Below are positions 8,135-16,519 of a stretch of 42,844 nucleotides of DNA, piece after piece. The stretch covers positions 1 through 42,844 of the forward strand of contig SVPL01000016.1 of NCBI GenBank assembly GCA_015065925.1, in the 5' to 3' direction. Position numbers and translations under genes: made by a program. Numbering within the stretch: position 1 is the stretch's first letter; each line of letters starts with the position of its first letter. The notes beneath the pieces are model-generated. The model was not told where the DNA came from. It made no database searches and worked only from the letters and a program-made list of their open reading frames with translations. Source of the stretch: Oscillospiraceae bacterium. Its GTDB lineage: Bacteria > Bacillota > Clostridia > Oscillospirales > Acutalibacteraceae.

Positions 8135-9487
8135 TTAAATACTAATAATACCAAATGCACTTAAAATTGAGGATGCTAAAATCAAAAGTAAGCAAATAGG
8201 TGCAACATATTTAATCATTACATCAAAAAGAGGCTTTAATTTGAATTTACCCGAAAGAGAAACCTCGGCTTCAATTGTTTTAGGTTTAATAACATAACCG
8301 ACAAAAATACAAGTTAAGAAAGCAACAATTGGCATAAGCAGACTATTACTTGCAAAATCAAAGAATGTTAAGAAATCCATACCAAGAAGCTTAATTGTCG
8401 CCCAGGGACCAAAACCAAGTGAGGACGGAACACCTAAAATTATGCAAACCAAAAGCACGGCAAAGCAAGAGGTTTTTCTGCCCCATTTAAATTTATCTTG
8501 GAAAATTGAAACAATAGTTTCCATAAGTGAGATTGATGATGTAAGTGCTGCAAAAAGCACAAGTAAAAAGAATACTGCACCAAGAATAGTGCCACCCGGC
8601 ATATTTGAGAATACGGAAGGCAGTGTTTGGAACATAAGTCCGGGGCCCGCCTGAGTTCCGAGATTATCAGGGCTAAATACAAACACTGCAGGAATTATCA
8701 TAAGTCCTGCTAAAAATGCAACACCCGTGTCAAAAATCTCTATTTGATGGGTGGCGCTTTCAATACTAACATCTTTTTTCATATATGAGCCGTAGGTTAT
8801 CATAATTCCCATTGCAAGTGACATTGAATAGAAAAGCTGGCCCATTGCGGCAACAACCGTCATTATGGAGAAGTGAGAGAAATCGGGAACTAAATAGTAA
8901 AGCACACCCTCCATTGCACCGGGAATAAACATTGTGTAAACGGCAATTCCAATAGAAAGGAATATTAAAACAGGCATCATAATTTTACTTACCTTTTCAA
9001 CACCCTTTTCAACACCACAAAGAACAACAATGGCTGTTATTCCCAAAAATACAGCAAACCAAAAAATAGGTTCACCTGTTTTGCCTATGAAATTTCCAAA
9101 ATATTCTCCGTTTGCGGCATTGGTTGCATCACCGGTGCTAAATGCAAAAAAATACTTCGTAACCCAACCACCTATTACTGAATAGTAGGGTAAAATCAAA
9201 ACAGGAATTATAGCCGCCAAATAGCCAATAAAGGAGAACTTTTTATTAAGCTTTTGGAAGGCGCCTATTGCACTAAGCCCCGTTTTTCTGCCTATTGCAA
9301 TTTCTGCAACCATTAAAGCAAAGCCAAAGGTTACCGATAAAATTATGTAGGTAAGTAAAAATGAACCTCCGCCGTATTTAGCCGCAAGGTAAGGAAATCG
9401 CCAAATATTTCCAAGACCTACTGCTGAACCTGCCGCGGCAAGCACAAAACCGATTTTACCAGTAAAGCTACTTCGTTGTTTTTCCAT
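8135..9487 (-). CDS. Sodium-dependent symporter of the NSS/SNF (LeuT) family
   Basis: 450 residues with about 11-12 membrane helices. The N-terminal hallmark is intact: FVLAAAGSAVGLGNIWRFPY (helix 1, with the unwound Gly-Leu-Gly segment that binds Na+ and substrate), followed by YGGGSFLLTYI of helix 2. Later GGTILGAVFFLLVLFAALTS and SISLMETIVS match helices 7-8, with the Ser/Thr residues that coordinate Na+. Bacterial members of this length take up amino acids such as leucine, tryptophan or tyrosine together with Na+; which one is not clear here. The ribosome binding site AAAGGGG lies about 8 nt before the ATG. Monocistronic. Confidence 0.9.
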   Translation of the reverse strand: MEKQRSSFTGKIGFVLAAAGSAVGLGNIWRFPYLAAKYGGGSFLLTYIILSVTFGFALMVAEIAIGRKTGLSAIGAFQKLNKKFSFIGYLAAIIPVLILPYYSVIGGWVTKYFFAFSTGDATNAANGEYFGNFIGKTGEPIFWFAVFLGITAIVVLCGVEKGVEKVSKIMMPVLIFLSIGIAVYTMFIPGAMEGVLYYLVPDFSHFSIMTVVAAMGQLFYSMSLAMGIMITYGSYMKKDVSIESATHQIEIFDTGVAFLAGLMIIPAVFVFSPDNLGTQAGPGLMFQTLPSVFSNMPGGTILGAVFFLLVLFAALTSSISLMETIVSIFQDKFKWGRKTSCFAVLLVCIILGVPSSLGFGPWATIKLLGMDFLTFFDFASNSLLMPIVAFLTCIFVGYVIKPKTIEAEVSLSGKFKLKPLFDVMIKYVAPICLLLILASSILSAFGIISI

Positions 9488-9518
9488 AATAAACCCCTTT
9501 TAAAAAATATTTCTATTT

Positions 9519-9547
9519 ATTATCTCATAAAATTACAAATTTTGCAA
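9519..9547 (-). promoter_or_regulatory. Promoter of the NSS symporter gene
   Basis: On the minus strand TTGCAA (9547-9542), 17-bp spacer, GATAAT (9524-9519). Confidence 0.5.
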
Positions 9548-9588
9548 GAATAAAAATCCCAAAATAATAAAAAAATCAAATCATTAAG

Positions 9589-9804
9589 TTATTTTTGTAG
9601 ATTTGGATTATCAGTTCTATCTAATAGATAGTCTATGCTTACATCATAATAATTTGCTAGTTTTATTAAGATATCTGCGGTTAAAGAAATAACGCCTGTT
9701 TCATACTGCGAATATGTGTTTTGCGATACATTAAGATAAGCGGCAATGTCTTTTTGCTTAATATCTTTATCCTCTCTTATGCTTCGTAAATTTTTAAATT
9801 GCAT
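9589..9804 (-). CDS. XRE-family helix-turn-helix repressor
   Basis: 71 residues from the ATG at 9804, which has GGGGTGA 7 nt upstream; the longer frame starting at 9855 would begin inside the operator region. The protein is a single HTH_3 domain: LRSIREDKDIKQKDIAAYL, then NVSQNTYSQYETG as recognition helix region, then LIKLANYYDVSIDYLLDRTD, the standard SinR/Xre ending. It binds DNA as a dimer. Two near-identical palindromes stand between it and the divergent TM2-like gene, and one sits inside that gene's promoter. The likely job is therefore local repression of the membrane protein and of itself. The inducer is not evident. Confidence 0.85.
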   Translation of the reverse strand: MQFKNLRSIREDKDIKQKDIAAYLNVSQNTYSQYETGVISLTADILIKLANYYDVSIDYLLDRTDNPNLQK

Positions 9805-9832
9805 AATAATCACCCCAAAATTATTATGCAAT

Positions 9833-9877
9833 ATCTGTAATAAAGATATTGACATTTATCTGTAATACAGATATAAT
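9833..9877 (+). promoter_or_regulatory. Promoter with two palindromic operators between XRE and TM2-like genes
   Basis: TTGACA (9849-9854), 17-bp spacer and TATAAT (9872-9877) form a consensus promoter for the gene at 9948. The spacer is filled by the perfect 15-bp palindrome ATCTGTAATACAGAT (9858-9872). A near copy ATCTGTAATAAAGAT (9833-9847, one arm mismatch) lies 25 bp upstream, towards the XRE gene. A dimer on the inner site would block RNA polymerase; occupancy of both would also cover the XRE upstream region. Confidence 0.75.
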
Positions 9878-9947
9878 TATTTATGCAATGTCGACAATTG
9901 CCGAATAATATCATTTATTCAAAAAAACAAGAGAGGGGGGGACGCTT

Positions 9948-10175
9948 GTGAAGGAAAACAATTTAGTTCGCTTTTTGCTTACATTCTTTTTGGGATGGAT
10001 TGGCAGTATTGTTATTAACCATACATCATTAAAACCCAATGGCTATACTTCCAGAACTGCAGCTTACTTTTTCTTAAGCATTGTTACCTTTGGTATTTAT
10101 GGATTGGTTGCCTCTATATGCAATCTTACCTTTGATCCCACTAAAGAAAAAAATATCGGCTATTCAAAAGATTAA
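9948..10175 (+). CDS. Small TM2-domain-like membrane protein
   Basis: 75 residues, start GTG at 9948 after a G-rich ribosome binding site (AGAGGGGGGG). Two hydrophobic helices are separated by a polar turn: FLLTFFLGWIGSIVINH, then a Lys-Pro-Asn-Gly-Tyr turn, and FFLSIVTFGIYGLVASICN. The GWIG... and second-helix pattern resemble the TM2 domain, a small paired-helix module of unknown biochemical role. Its strong promoter is overlapped by the palindromic operator of the neighbouring XRE protein, so it is probably the main target of that repressor. Terminator downstream. Confidence 0.7.
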   Translation: MKENNLVRFLLTFFLGWIGSIVINHTSLKPNGYTSRTAAYFFLSIVTFGIYGLVASICNLTFDPTKEKNIGYSKD

Positions 10176-10196
10176 TTTTTGTGTATGCGCTAAAAT

Positions 10197-10239
10197 GCAA
10201 AACGCTCCTTGGAAAAACCAAAGAGCGTTTTTGCTTTTT
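10197..10239. terminator. Terminator between convergent TM2-like and isomerase genes
   Basis: Outer arms GCAAAACGCTC and GAGCGTTTTTGC plus inner TTGG/CCAA pairing, then CTTTTTA on the + side and A-rich sequence on the other. Probably works in both directions. Confidence 0.8.
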
Positions 10240-10258
10240 ATACAAATAATAAATATTA

Positions 10259-11050
10259 TTAACTGTTTAGCAGCAGCTTAAGATAATCAAAGTTAAGATT
10301 AAGGGGGCCAGTAATAGCGCCTTCAATGGATAAATCCACATTGTTATCAATTGCAGGTTTTACCGACTCCAAAAATGTTATATAGCTTGAGCCTTCGTTA
10401 TCTTCGGGTAGGGGAGCAGTTCTGCCTTGATTTTTACTTGCGATGTGTAAATGTGAAATATAACCCTTATAGTTAATTAAATCCAAAGGATTTTCGTTTT
10501 CTAAAGTAAAATGGTAATAATCAACTATCATTTTTACATTAGGTAGGTTTAGTTTTTTAACAAATTCAAAGGTTTCGGCAGCAGTAGTAAAAACATCGGT
10601 TTCATTATGATTTAAGGGTTCAATACCTATTGTGTAGCCATAATCCTTGGCTAAGGGAGATACAGTATTGTAACAAAATTCGGCAAATATTTTTTTGGTG
10701 TCCTCTATACTGCGAGCTTCGTTACTTGCTCTACTTATACCGCTACCAAAGGTCACATGTTTGAGGTCGGTAACGCTAAATCTTTCAAAAGAACGCTTAA
10801 CATATTCTTCGCCCTCTTTTAAAAGTTCTTTAGAATCAAAAATATTCATACTGCCCAAAAAACAGTTTGTATTGGTTATTGGTAAACCAATTTCTTTGGT
10901 AAAAGCAACTATTTTGTTAAAATCTGCTTTATCAATGGTAGAAAGGGCGTAGTGGTTACCCTCAATAAACTGAGCGCCCGCATCCTTAATGTTGGTTTTA
11001 ATATCAAAAAGTTTTTCTGCATTTAACGGTACACATACACCAAGCTTCAT
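10259..11050 (-). CDS. Sugar phosphate isomerase/epimerase-like TIM-barrel enzyme
   Basis: 263 residues, AP-endonuclease-2/xylose-isomerase-like superfamily. The four expected metal ligands are visible: Glu in TIGIEPLNHNETD, Asp in MIVDYYHF, His in YISHLHIAS and Glu near the end in LSIEGAI. Together with KLGVCVPLNAEKLFD at the N-terminus they fit a divalent-metal enzyme such as a ketose 3-epimerase, hydroxypyruvate isomerase or inosose dehydratase. The specific reaction cannot be read. Ribosome binding site AAAGGGG. The gene is divergent from an AraC-family regulator across a 161-bp region with two promoters, so regulation by that protein is likely (inference). Confidence 0.75.
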   Translation of the reverse strand: MKLGVCVPLNAEKLFDIKTNIKDAGAQFIEGNHYALSTIDKADFNKIVAFTKEIGLPITNTNCFLGSMNIFDSKELLKEGEEYVKRSFERFSVTDLKHVTFGSGISRASNEARSIEDTKKIFAEFCYNTVSPLAKDYGYTIGIEPLNHNETDVFTTAAETFEFVKKLNLPNVKMIVDYYHFTLENENPLDLINYKGYISHLHIASKNQGRTAPLPEDNEGSSYITFLESVKPAIDNNVDLSIEGAITGPLNLNFDYLKLLLNS

Positions 11051-11083
11051 AGTAATAACCCCTTTATTTTGGTCTTTGAGTGT

Positions 11084-11162
11084 ATAATATCAAATCATAT
11101 TAAAACATTCAATAGCATATTGTTTAAAAAATCTTGCAAATCGTTCAAAAATGATATATAAT
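11084..11162. promoter_or_regulatory. Divergent promoter region, isomerase versus AraC regulator
   Basis: Minus-strand promoter: TTGAAT (11112-11107), 17 bp, TATTAT (11089-11084). Plus-strand promoter: TTGCAA (11134-11139), 17 bp, TATAAT (11157-11162). Between and inside them are two similar 11-mers, TTGTTTAAAAA near 11120 and TCGTTCAAAAA near 11141, about two helical turns apart. That suits an AraC-type protein binding direct repeats. Confidence 0.55.
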
Positions 11163-11211
11163 TAGGTAGAAAAACAATAGAAATGTTTCAAATCGTAAAA
11201 AGATAGGGGCT

Positions 11212-12006
11212 ATGAATAGGGTGGAAGAAAATATTATCTGGACAGATGTATTTGACGGCGACTCAACAGGCAGGAATATGCTTGAGTCTCACAGTCATCC
11301 GTTTTTTGAGCTTAGCTTTGTTGCTTGCGGTGATGTTACAATACTTTTTGATGATAAAAAATATCAAGCTGATGGAAGCTGTGTTATTTTTAGTCTTCCC
11401 AAAACAAATCACCATATATTGGTTGAGGCGGGTAGGTATTTCAGATACAATGCTTATTTTTATAATTCGGGATTAGAAGCCTTGCCACAATATGAACTAA
11501 AGCTCCACCGGCTTTTTAAAAAAGGAGGAAATGTAGTTTTTCTTTCCAAAAATGGGGCAAAAAGGCTTTTACAGTTATTTCCGTTGCTTGAATGTGAAAG
11601 TGACGAGAATAAACCTCTTTTACTGGCATTAATAATCAGTACAGTATTTAAAGAAGCCGAGCAGGAAGGTGCATACGGCAAGCAAAAGGAAAATTATATT
11701 GATGATGTTTTGCGTTATATCTTAAAGGATTATGACAAAAAAATCATTGCAGATGATTTGGCATCTCAATTTTTTGTAAGCCGTACAAAGCTAATGACCG
11801 ATTTTAAATCAAAAACGGGAAAAACCCTTGTGGAACAAATAACCTTCGTTAGGGTAGAACAGGCGAAGGCACTACTCAGTTCAGGGCGCAGTGTATATGA
11901 TACTGCCATATCCTGCGGATTTGTAAATGCGGGTAATTTTACAAGGGTTTTCAAGCGTTATGTTGGAAAAACACCAAAAGAATATCAAAAAGAAGGAATT
12001 TTTTAA
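11212..12006 (+). CDS. AraC-family transcriptional regulator with cupin sensor domain
   Basis: 264 residues. The N-terminal half is a cupin-like ligand-binding domain with a His cluster (LESHSHPFFELSFV, then LPKTNHHILVEAGR). The C-terminal 100 residues hold two helix-turn-helix motifs: IIADDLASQFFVSRTKLMTD and the family signature VYDTAISCGFVNAGNFTRVF, followed by KRYVGKTPKEYQKEG. Sugar or other small-molecule control of carbohydrate genes is typical. The start is slightly uncertain: GGGG lies only 3 nt before the ATG at 11212, and an in-frame GTG at 11221 has better spacing. Terminator at 12067. Confidence 0.85.
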   Translation: MNRVEENIIWTDVFDGDSTGRNMLESHSHPFFELSFVACGDVTILFDDKKYQADGSCVIFSLPKTNHHILVEAGRYFRYNAYFYNSGLEALPQYELKLHRLFKKGGNVVFLSKNGAKRLLQLFPLLECESDENKPLLLALIISTVFKEAEQEGAYGKQKENYIDDVLRYILKDYDKKIIADDLASQFFVSRTKLMTDFKSKTGKTLVEQITFVRVEQAKALLSSGRSVYDTAISCGFVNAGNFTRVFKRYVGKTPKEYQKEGIF

Positions 12007-12066
12007 AATTTTAAACCACAATCCACCACCGCAGTATTACAATTTAAATTTTATTTGAAAATCGGG

Positions 12067-12098
12067 CGCTACACTATATATTGTGTAGCGTTTTTTTT
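12067..12098 (+). terminator. Terminator after the AraC regulator
   Basis: Perfect 8-bp stem CGCTACAC/GTGTAGCG (12067-12074, 12083-12090) followed by eight T. Confidence 0.9.
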
Positions 12099-12155
12099 AT
12101 ACCACAATTGCGTAAAAAAATTTTTGAAAAAATCACAAAAATATTAAAAAAACAC

Positions 12156-12245
12156 TTGCATTATGGGATTTCTTTACTTATAATAGAAACATCAAGGTGG
12201 CTAATTGTGGTGGACAAGTCACTTTAGAATAATAATTGTGGTGGA
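12156..12245 (+). promoter_or_regulatory. dcw cluster promoter with MraZ-type repeats
   Basis: TTGCAT (12156-12161), 17-bp spacer, TATAAT (12179-12184). Downstream are GTGG units at 12197 and 12207, 10 bp apart, and a 12-bp direct repeat AATTGTGGTGGA at 12203-12214 and 12234-12245, about three helical turns apart. MraZ is known to bind short G-rich direct repeats with 10-bp spacing in its own promoter region, so autoregulation is likely. The position of the repeats downstream of the -10 suits repression. Confidence 0.65.
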
Positions 12246-12261
12246 AAAGGAGGGGCGAAAA

Positions 12262-12684
12262 ATGTTTTTTGGTGAGTTTCAACATAGCGTGGATAAAAAA
12301 GGCCGCGCATTCATACCGTCAAAATTTCGTGATGAGCTTGGCGAAAGCTTTATAATTTGCCGTAGCATAGATAGTCGTCCCTGCCTTCGTGTATATTCTA
12401 TGGAGCAATGGGCTGAGTTGGATGCAAAGCTTCGTGCCCTTCCCGCAAGAGTTGGCGGTTTTAAAAGAAAAATTTATTCCAGCGCAACAACGGTGGAGTG
12501 CGATTCCCAAGGTCGTATTCTTATTCCCGTGAAGCTTCGTCAATTTGCAGAGCTTGAAGGGGAAGCTTCATTTATAGGTATGTCAGATTATTTTGAGGTT
12601 TGGTGTCCTGAAAACTGGAATCGTGAGGATTCTGAGTGCAGCGAAGAAGATATGGATGCTATTGCCGAAGAATTTAATTTGTAG
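12262..12684 (+). CDS. mraZ: MraZ transcriptional regulator
   Basis: 140 residues from the ATG at 12262, preceded by AAAAGGAGGGG; a longer frame from 12205 would start inside the operator repeats. Two SpoVT/AbrB-like halves are seen: FGEFQHSVDKKGRAFIPSKF near the start and ATTVECDSQGRILIPVKLR in the second half, both carrying the D-KGR/SQGR-IP signature. MraZ forms ring oligomers and represses the dcw promoter. First gene of the cluster; rsmH follows after 11 bp. Confidence 0.95.
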   Translation: MFFGEFQHSVDKKGRAFIPSKFRDELGESFIICRSIDSRPCLRVYSMEQWAELDAKLRALPARVGGFKRKIYSSATTVECDSQGRILIPVKLRQFAELEGEASFIGMSDYFEVWCPENWNREDSECSEEDMDAIAEEFNL

Positions 12685-12695
12685 GGGTAGCAGTT

Positions 12696-13619
12696 ATGGA
12701 ATTTTCGCATATTTCAGTTTTGCTTAATGAATCCATAAACGCGCTTAATATTAAAGAAAACGGAATATATGTAGATGGAACGGCAGGCGGTGGCGGTCAT
12801 TCCTTTCATATAGCTTCATCCCTTAAGAGTGGAAGACTTATAGCGTTAGACCGTGATCCCGATGCCATTAAAGCGGCGGGAGAAAGGCTTAAAGGCTTAC
12901 CCGCAGAGGTTGTGCAGTCTAATTTTAAAGATTTTGATAAGGTTTTAGATGATAAAGGCATAGAGCTTATTGACGGTATGCTTTTGGATTTGGGAGTTTC
13001 ATCTCATCAGCTTGATGAAGGTGAGCGTGGATTTTCTTACCATACCGACGCACCTTTAGATATGAGAATGGCGCAAAGCGGTACAACTGCAGCGGATTTG
13101 GTTAATAATCTTTCGGTTGAGCAGTTAAGTGATATTCTCACCCGTTACGGTGAGGAAAAATTCAGCTTTAGAATTGCAAAGGCAATAGAAAGGGAACGAA
13201 ACATAGCGCCTATTGAAACTACCGTACGATTGGCAGAGATAATTTCGGCGGCTGTGCCTGCGGCGGCAAGAAGGGACGGACATCCTGCTCGCAAAAGCTT
13301 TCAAGCTATAAGAATTGCGGTAAATGGTGAGCTCGACGCCCTTCAAGAGGTTTTGAAAAAAGCCTTTTACAGATTAAATATAGGTGGTATTTTGGCAGTA
13401 ATAACCTTCCATTCCTTAGAGGATAGAATGGTAAAGCAAGCCTTTGCTGAATTAACAAAGGGTTGTACCTGTCCTTCTGATTTTCCTGTTTGTGTTTGCG
13501 GAAAAACTCCCGATGGAAAATTAGTTCCCAAAAAGCCTATAATTCCAAGCGATGATGAAATAAAAAATAATCCGCGAAGCAGAAGCGCAAAGCTTCGCGT
13601 AATAGAAAGAATAAAATAG
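12696..13619 (+). CDS. rsmH: 16S rRNA (cytosine-1402-N4)-methyltransferase RsmH
   Basis: 307 residues, normal length. SAM-binding motif VDGTAGGGGHSFHIAS near the N-terminus, LIALDRDPDAI, then the family block DGMLLDLGVSSHQLDEGERG and FSYHTDAPLDMRM. A C-terminal NNPRSRSAKLRVIERIK is the standard ending. It methylates N4 of C1402 in 16S rRNA at the P site. Classic dcw position between mraZ and ftsL. Confidence 0.97.
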   Translation: MEFSHISVLLNESINALNIKENGIYVDGTAGGGGHSFHIASSLKSGRLIALDRDPDAIKAAGERLKGLPAEVVQSNFKDFDKVLDDKGIELIDGMLLDLGVSSHQLDEGERGFSYHTDAPLDMRMAQSGTTAADLVNNLSVEQLSDILTRYGEEKFSFRIAKAIERERNIAPIETTVRLAEIISAAVPAAARRDGHPARKSFQAIRIAVNGELDALQEVLKKAFYRLNIGGILAVITFHSLEDRMVKQAFAELTKGCTCPSDFPVCVCGKTPDGKLVPKKPIIPSDDEIKNNPRSRSAKLRVIERIK

Positions 13620-13654
13620 ATAAATGAATAAAAATGTGGGAGGATAAATTTAAT

Positions 13655-14128
13655 ATGAATAACTTAAAGTATTATGAAGATGGCTTGGCATACGATTTTT
13701 CAATGTTCTCTCCGGCAGAAAAGGTAGCACCTAAAAAGAAAGGAAAAATAATTGATATACCTGAAGAACAAAAGAAAAGAGCACTTCGCCGAAAAAGGGC
13801 GGCTTCGGGCTTATCCGGTAAAATATCTTTAATTCTTGTTACCTTATTTATAATAGGTACATTAAGCGGAAATATTTTTCTCCGTTCACAAATAACCGCA
13901 ACTGAATATGAAATTTCTAAAATGGAAAAACAAATTACTCTTGCAGAAAGTAAATTGGCTTCGGTTAATTTTGAGATGGAGCAAAAGCTTTCATATAATA
14001 ATTTAGAAGAAGCCGCAACGGCTTTGGGAATGAGAAAGCTTTCTAAAAGTCAAGTGGTTTATATTAGAATAAATGAGGAAAATAAAGCAGTTTTGGGTGA
14101 AGGAGAATTATCTGCTGAGAATAATTAG
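13655..14128 (+). CDS. ftsL: FtsL-like septum formation protein
   Basis: 157 residues from the ATG at 13655; GGGAGG (13637-13642) is its ribosome binding site, so the ATG at 13634 is rejected. The cytoplasmic N-terminal part is long and basic (KKKGKIIDIPEEQKKR, LRRKRAA). It is followed by one membrane helix (ISLILVTLFIIGTLSGNIFL) and an extracellular coiled coil (YEISKMEKQITLAESKLASV) ending in a short beta/tail region. This fits FtsL, which pairs with DivIC and DivIB to activate FtsW and the division PBP. Sequence identity in FtsL is always low; topology and position between rsmH and the PBP support the name. Confidence 0.8.
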   Translation: MNNLKYYEDGLAYDFSMFSPAEKVAPKKKGKIIDIPEEQKKRALRRKRAASGLSGKISLILVTLFIIGTLSGNIFLRSQITATEYEISKMEKQITLAESKLASVNFEMEQKLSYNNLEEAATALGMRKLSKSQVVYIRINEENKAVLGEGELSAENN

Positions 14129-14160
14129 CAAAAATATATCATAATCTAAAATGATACCGG

Positions 14161-14190
14161 CGGGAGTTAAAATTATTTAACTCTCGTTTT
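14161..14190 (+). other. Hairpin between ftsL and the division PBP gene
   Basis: Arms CGGGAGTTAAA and TTTAACTCTCG (one mismatch) around a 4-nt loop, followed by TTTT. It may act as a weak attenuator or an mRNA processing site inside the cluster. Confidence 0.4.
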
Positions 14191-14228
14191 GGGCATTATA
14201 AAAGAAGAAATTTTTGGGGGTGAAAACC

Positions 14229-16484
14229 GTGGCAAAACTAGGTCTTAGCAGACAAATGTTTAAAAGAATAAGAGCAATTATGGTTTGCATTGTTGCCTTG
14301 ACAATATGTATTACAAGCTTCAGATTGGTTACGATTATGCTTATTCGCGGTGAGGAATATCAAAGCAAGGCATCTGCTCAGCAGCTGCACGACGCTTATA
14401 TTACCCCTGAGCGCGGAAACATATATGACACTAATATGAATGTTTTGGCAAAAAGCGCTACGGTTTGGACGGTTTATGTTACTCCTAATGATTTAACCAG
14501 AGTTTCTGAAGAACAGCGTGAAAAGGTTAAAAATGTAATTGCCGATAATTTATCTGAAATTTTATCCCTTGAAAGGGAAGGGATTATCGAAAAGCTTGAA
14601 AAAACCTCCAGATATTATGTTGAAATAAAGAAAAAGGTAAGTGAGGATGACGCAAACAAGGTTCGTGAATTCATAAAGGCTAATAAAGACCTTAAAATAT
14701 CAAATTATTTAGGTATTGATGAAGCCTCAACCCGTTATTATTCCGAAAATATAGCCTCAACCGTTTTGGGCTTTGTTGGTGATGATAATAACGGACTTTC
14801 GGGCTTGGAGCTAACCTATGATGAGGAATTAACAGGTGTTACGGGCAGAGTGGTTGCGGCTAAAAATGCAAATGGCGCAGATATGCCCTTCAGTTATGAA
14901 AAGATAGTGGATGCCGAGCCGGGTAACTCCTTGGTTTTAACCATTGATTCATATATTCAGTATGTTGCTGAGAAACATCTTGAGACTGCTATTGTTAATA
15001 ACAGCGTTGCCGAACGCGGAGCCTGTCTTGTAATGAATGTTAATACAGGCGCGGTTTTGGCTATGGCTACAAAGGGCGATTTTGATTGTAACGCTCCGTT
15101 TAAGCTTAGCGATGATGACCAAGCAATTGTTGATGAGCTTGAAGGCGAGGAAAGAAGCAAAAAGCTTGCCGAGCTTCGTAATCGTCAGTGGAGAAACAAA
15201 ATCATTTCAGACGCCTATGAGCCGGGCTCGGTTTTTAAGGTAATAACAGCCGCAATCGGAATTGAAGAAGGTTTTGCAAATGTTAATACCTCTTGTAATT
15301 GTCCGGGATATATAGTTATTGCAGGTCAACGCTATTCTTGTCATAAAAAAATTGGCCACGGAATGCAAAATCTTACTCAGGCAACCCAAAATTCTTGTAA
15401 CCCATTCTTTATTTCTTTAGGTCAGTCAATTGGCGCAAGTACATTTTCTAAGTACTTCAAAGCCTTCGGATTAACCGAAAAAACAGGTATAGATTTAGTG
15501 GGTGAGGCTTCATCACAGTATCATAGTGAAAAAAATATGGGTCCCACCGAGCTTGCGTCTTCTTCATTTGGTCAGACCTTTAAAATTACTCCCATACAGT
15601 TGCTCACAGCTATTTCTGCCGCTGTAAATGGCGGATATCTTGTGCAACCTCATGTGGTTGATAAGGTTATTGATTCTGAAGGCAATATTGTTAAAAGTAA
15701 TCAAACAACCGTCAAAAGACAGGTTATTTCAAAAGAAACCTCTAAGCTTGTGTGTCAGCTTATGGAAGCCGTTGTTGATGGCGGCGGCGGACAAAACGCT
15801 TATGTTCCGGGCTATAGAATAGGCGGTAAAACGGGAACCTCACAAAAGGTTTCAGAAATGCTCGACACAGGTAAAAAAAGACTTTATGTAGCATCCTTTT
15901 GCGGTGTTGCACCAATAGATGACCCTGAAATTGCTATGATTTTTATTTTGGATGAACCTCAGGGCGTTAATTATTACGGCGGTACCATTTCTGCACCGCC
16001 CGGAGGTCAGATTTTATCCGAAATACTGCCTTATTTGGGCTATGAGCCCCAGTATTCTGAGGAAGAACTTAAAAAACTAGCTAAATCAGTACCAAATGTA
16101 TCGGGTAAAACCGTATCCACCGCTAAGGATATGTTAACTGCCGAAGGTCTTACTTATAAGGTTGTAGGCGATGGCGAAAAGGTTGAAAAACAATTACCCG
16201 AAACGGGAAGTATGATACTCGACGGAGGTGTTGTGCTTCTTTATACCGATAAAGAGGCGGTAGAGGAAAAAACAACAGTTCCATCATTCATAGGCTACAC
16301 CTTATCTCAGGTAAATAATCTATCTAAGCAATACGGATTAAATGTTAGATTTAAAGGTAATATTAATAGTGATAAGGCGGTTGTTTCTTATCTGCAGAGC
16401 ATTGCAGAAGGTACTGAGGTTAATAAAGGTACCGTAATCGAAGTGCATTTCAGAAGCAATGAAACGGGAGATATAGGCGCGTAA
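14229..16484 (+). CDS. pbpB: Division-specific penicillin-binding protein (PBP2B/SpoVD type) with two PASTA domains
   Basis: 751 residues, start GTG at 14229 because GGGGGTGA (14216-14223) precedes it at the right distance. One N-terminal membrane helix (about 12-36), then a class B PBP dimerisation region (ITPERGNIYD at about 58-67). The transpeptidase domain has SVFK with catalytic Ser334, S-C-N at 389-391 and KTG at 534-536. Two PASTA repeats (about 617-680 and 685-745) follow. Cross-links septal peptidoglycan in partnership with FtsW. Vegetative PBP2B and sporulation SpoVD share this layout; dcw position and the presence of only one copy here favour a division role, possibly both. Confidence 0.9.
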   Translation: MAKLGLSRQMFKRIRAIMVCIVALTICITSFRLVTIMLIRGEEYQSKASAQQLHDAYITPERGNIYDTNMNVLAKSATVWTVYVTPNDLTRVSEEQREKVKNVIADNLSEILSLEREGIIEKLEKTSRYYVEIKKKVSEDDANKVREFIKANKDLKISNYLGIDEASTRYYSENIASTVLGFVGDDNNGLSGLELTYDEELTGVTGRVVAAKNANGADMPFSYEKIVDAEPGNSLVLTIDSYIQYVAEKHLETAIVNNSVAERGACLVMNVNTGAVLAMATKGDFDCNAPFKLSDDDQAIVDELEGEERSKKLAELRNRQWRNKIISDAYEPGSVFKVITAAIGIEEGFANVNTSCNCPGYIVIAGQRYSCHKKIGHGMQNLTQATQNSCNPFFISLGQSIGASTFSKYFKAFGLTEKTGIDLVGEASSQYHSEKNMGPTELASSSFGQTFKITPIQLLTAISAAVNGGYLVQPHVVDKVIDSEGNIVKSNQTTVKRQVISKETSKLVCQLMEAVVDGGGGQNAYVPGYRIGGKTGTSQKVSEMLDTGKKRLYVASFCGVAPIDDPEIAMIFILDEPQGVNYYGGTISAPPGGQILSEILPYLGYEPQYSEEELKKLAKSVPNVSGKTVSTAKDMLTAEGLTYKVVGDGEKVEKQLPETGSMILDGGVVLLYTDKEAVEEKTTVPSFIGYTLSQVNNLSKQYGLNVRFKGNINSDKAVVSYLQSIAEGTEVNKGTVIEVHFRSNETGDIGA

Positions 16485-16519
16485 GTTCACTAAGCGGTTT
16501 TCAGCGAAAGGTAAATGTT

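Noticed and set aside
12205..12261. N-terminally extended MraZ
   Set aside because: The extension covers the operator repeats and includes sequence unlike the family; the ATG at 12262 has a strong ribosome binding site.
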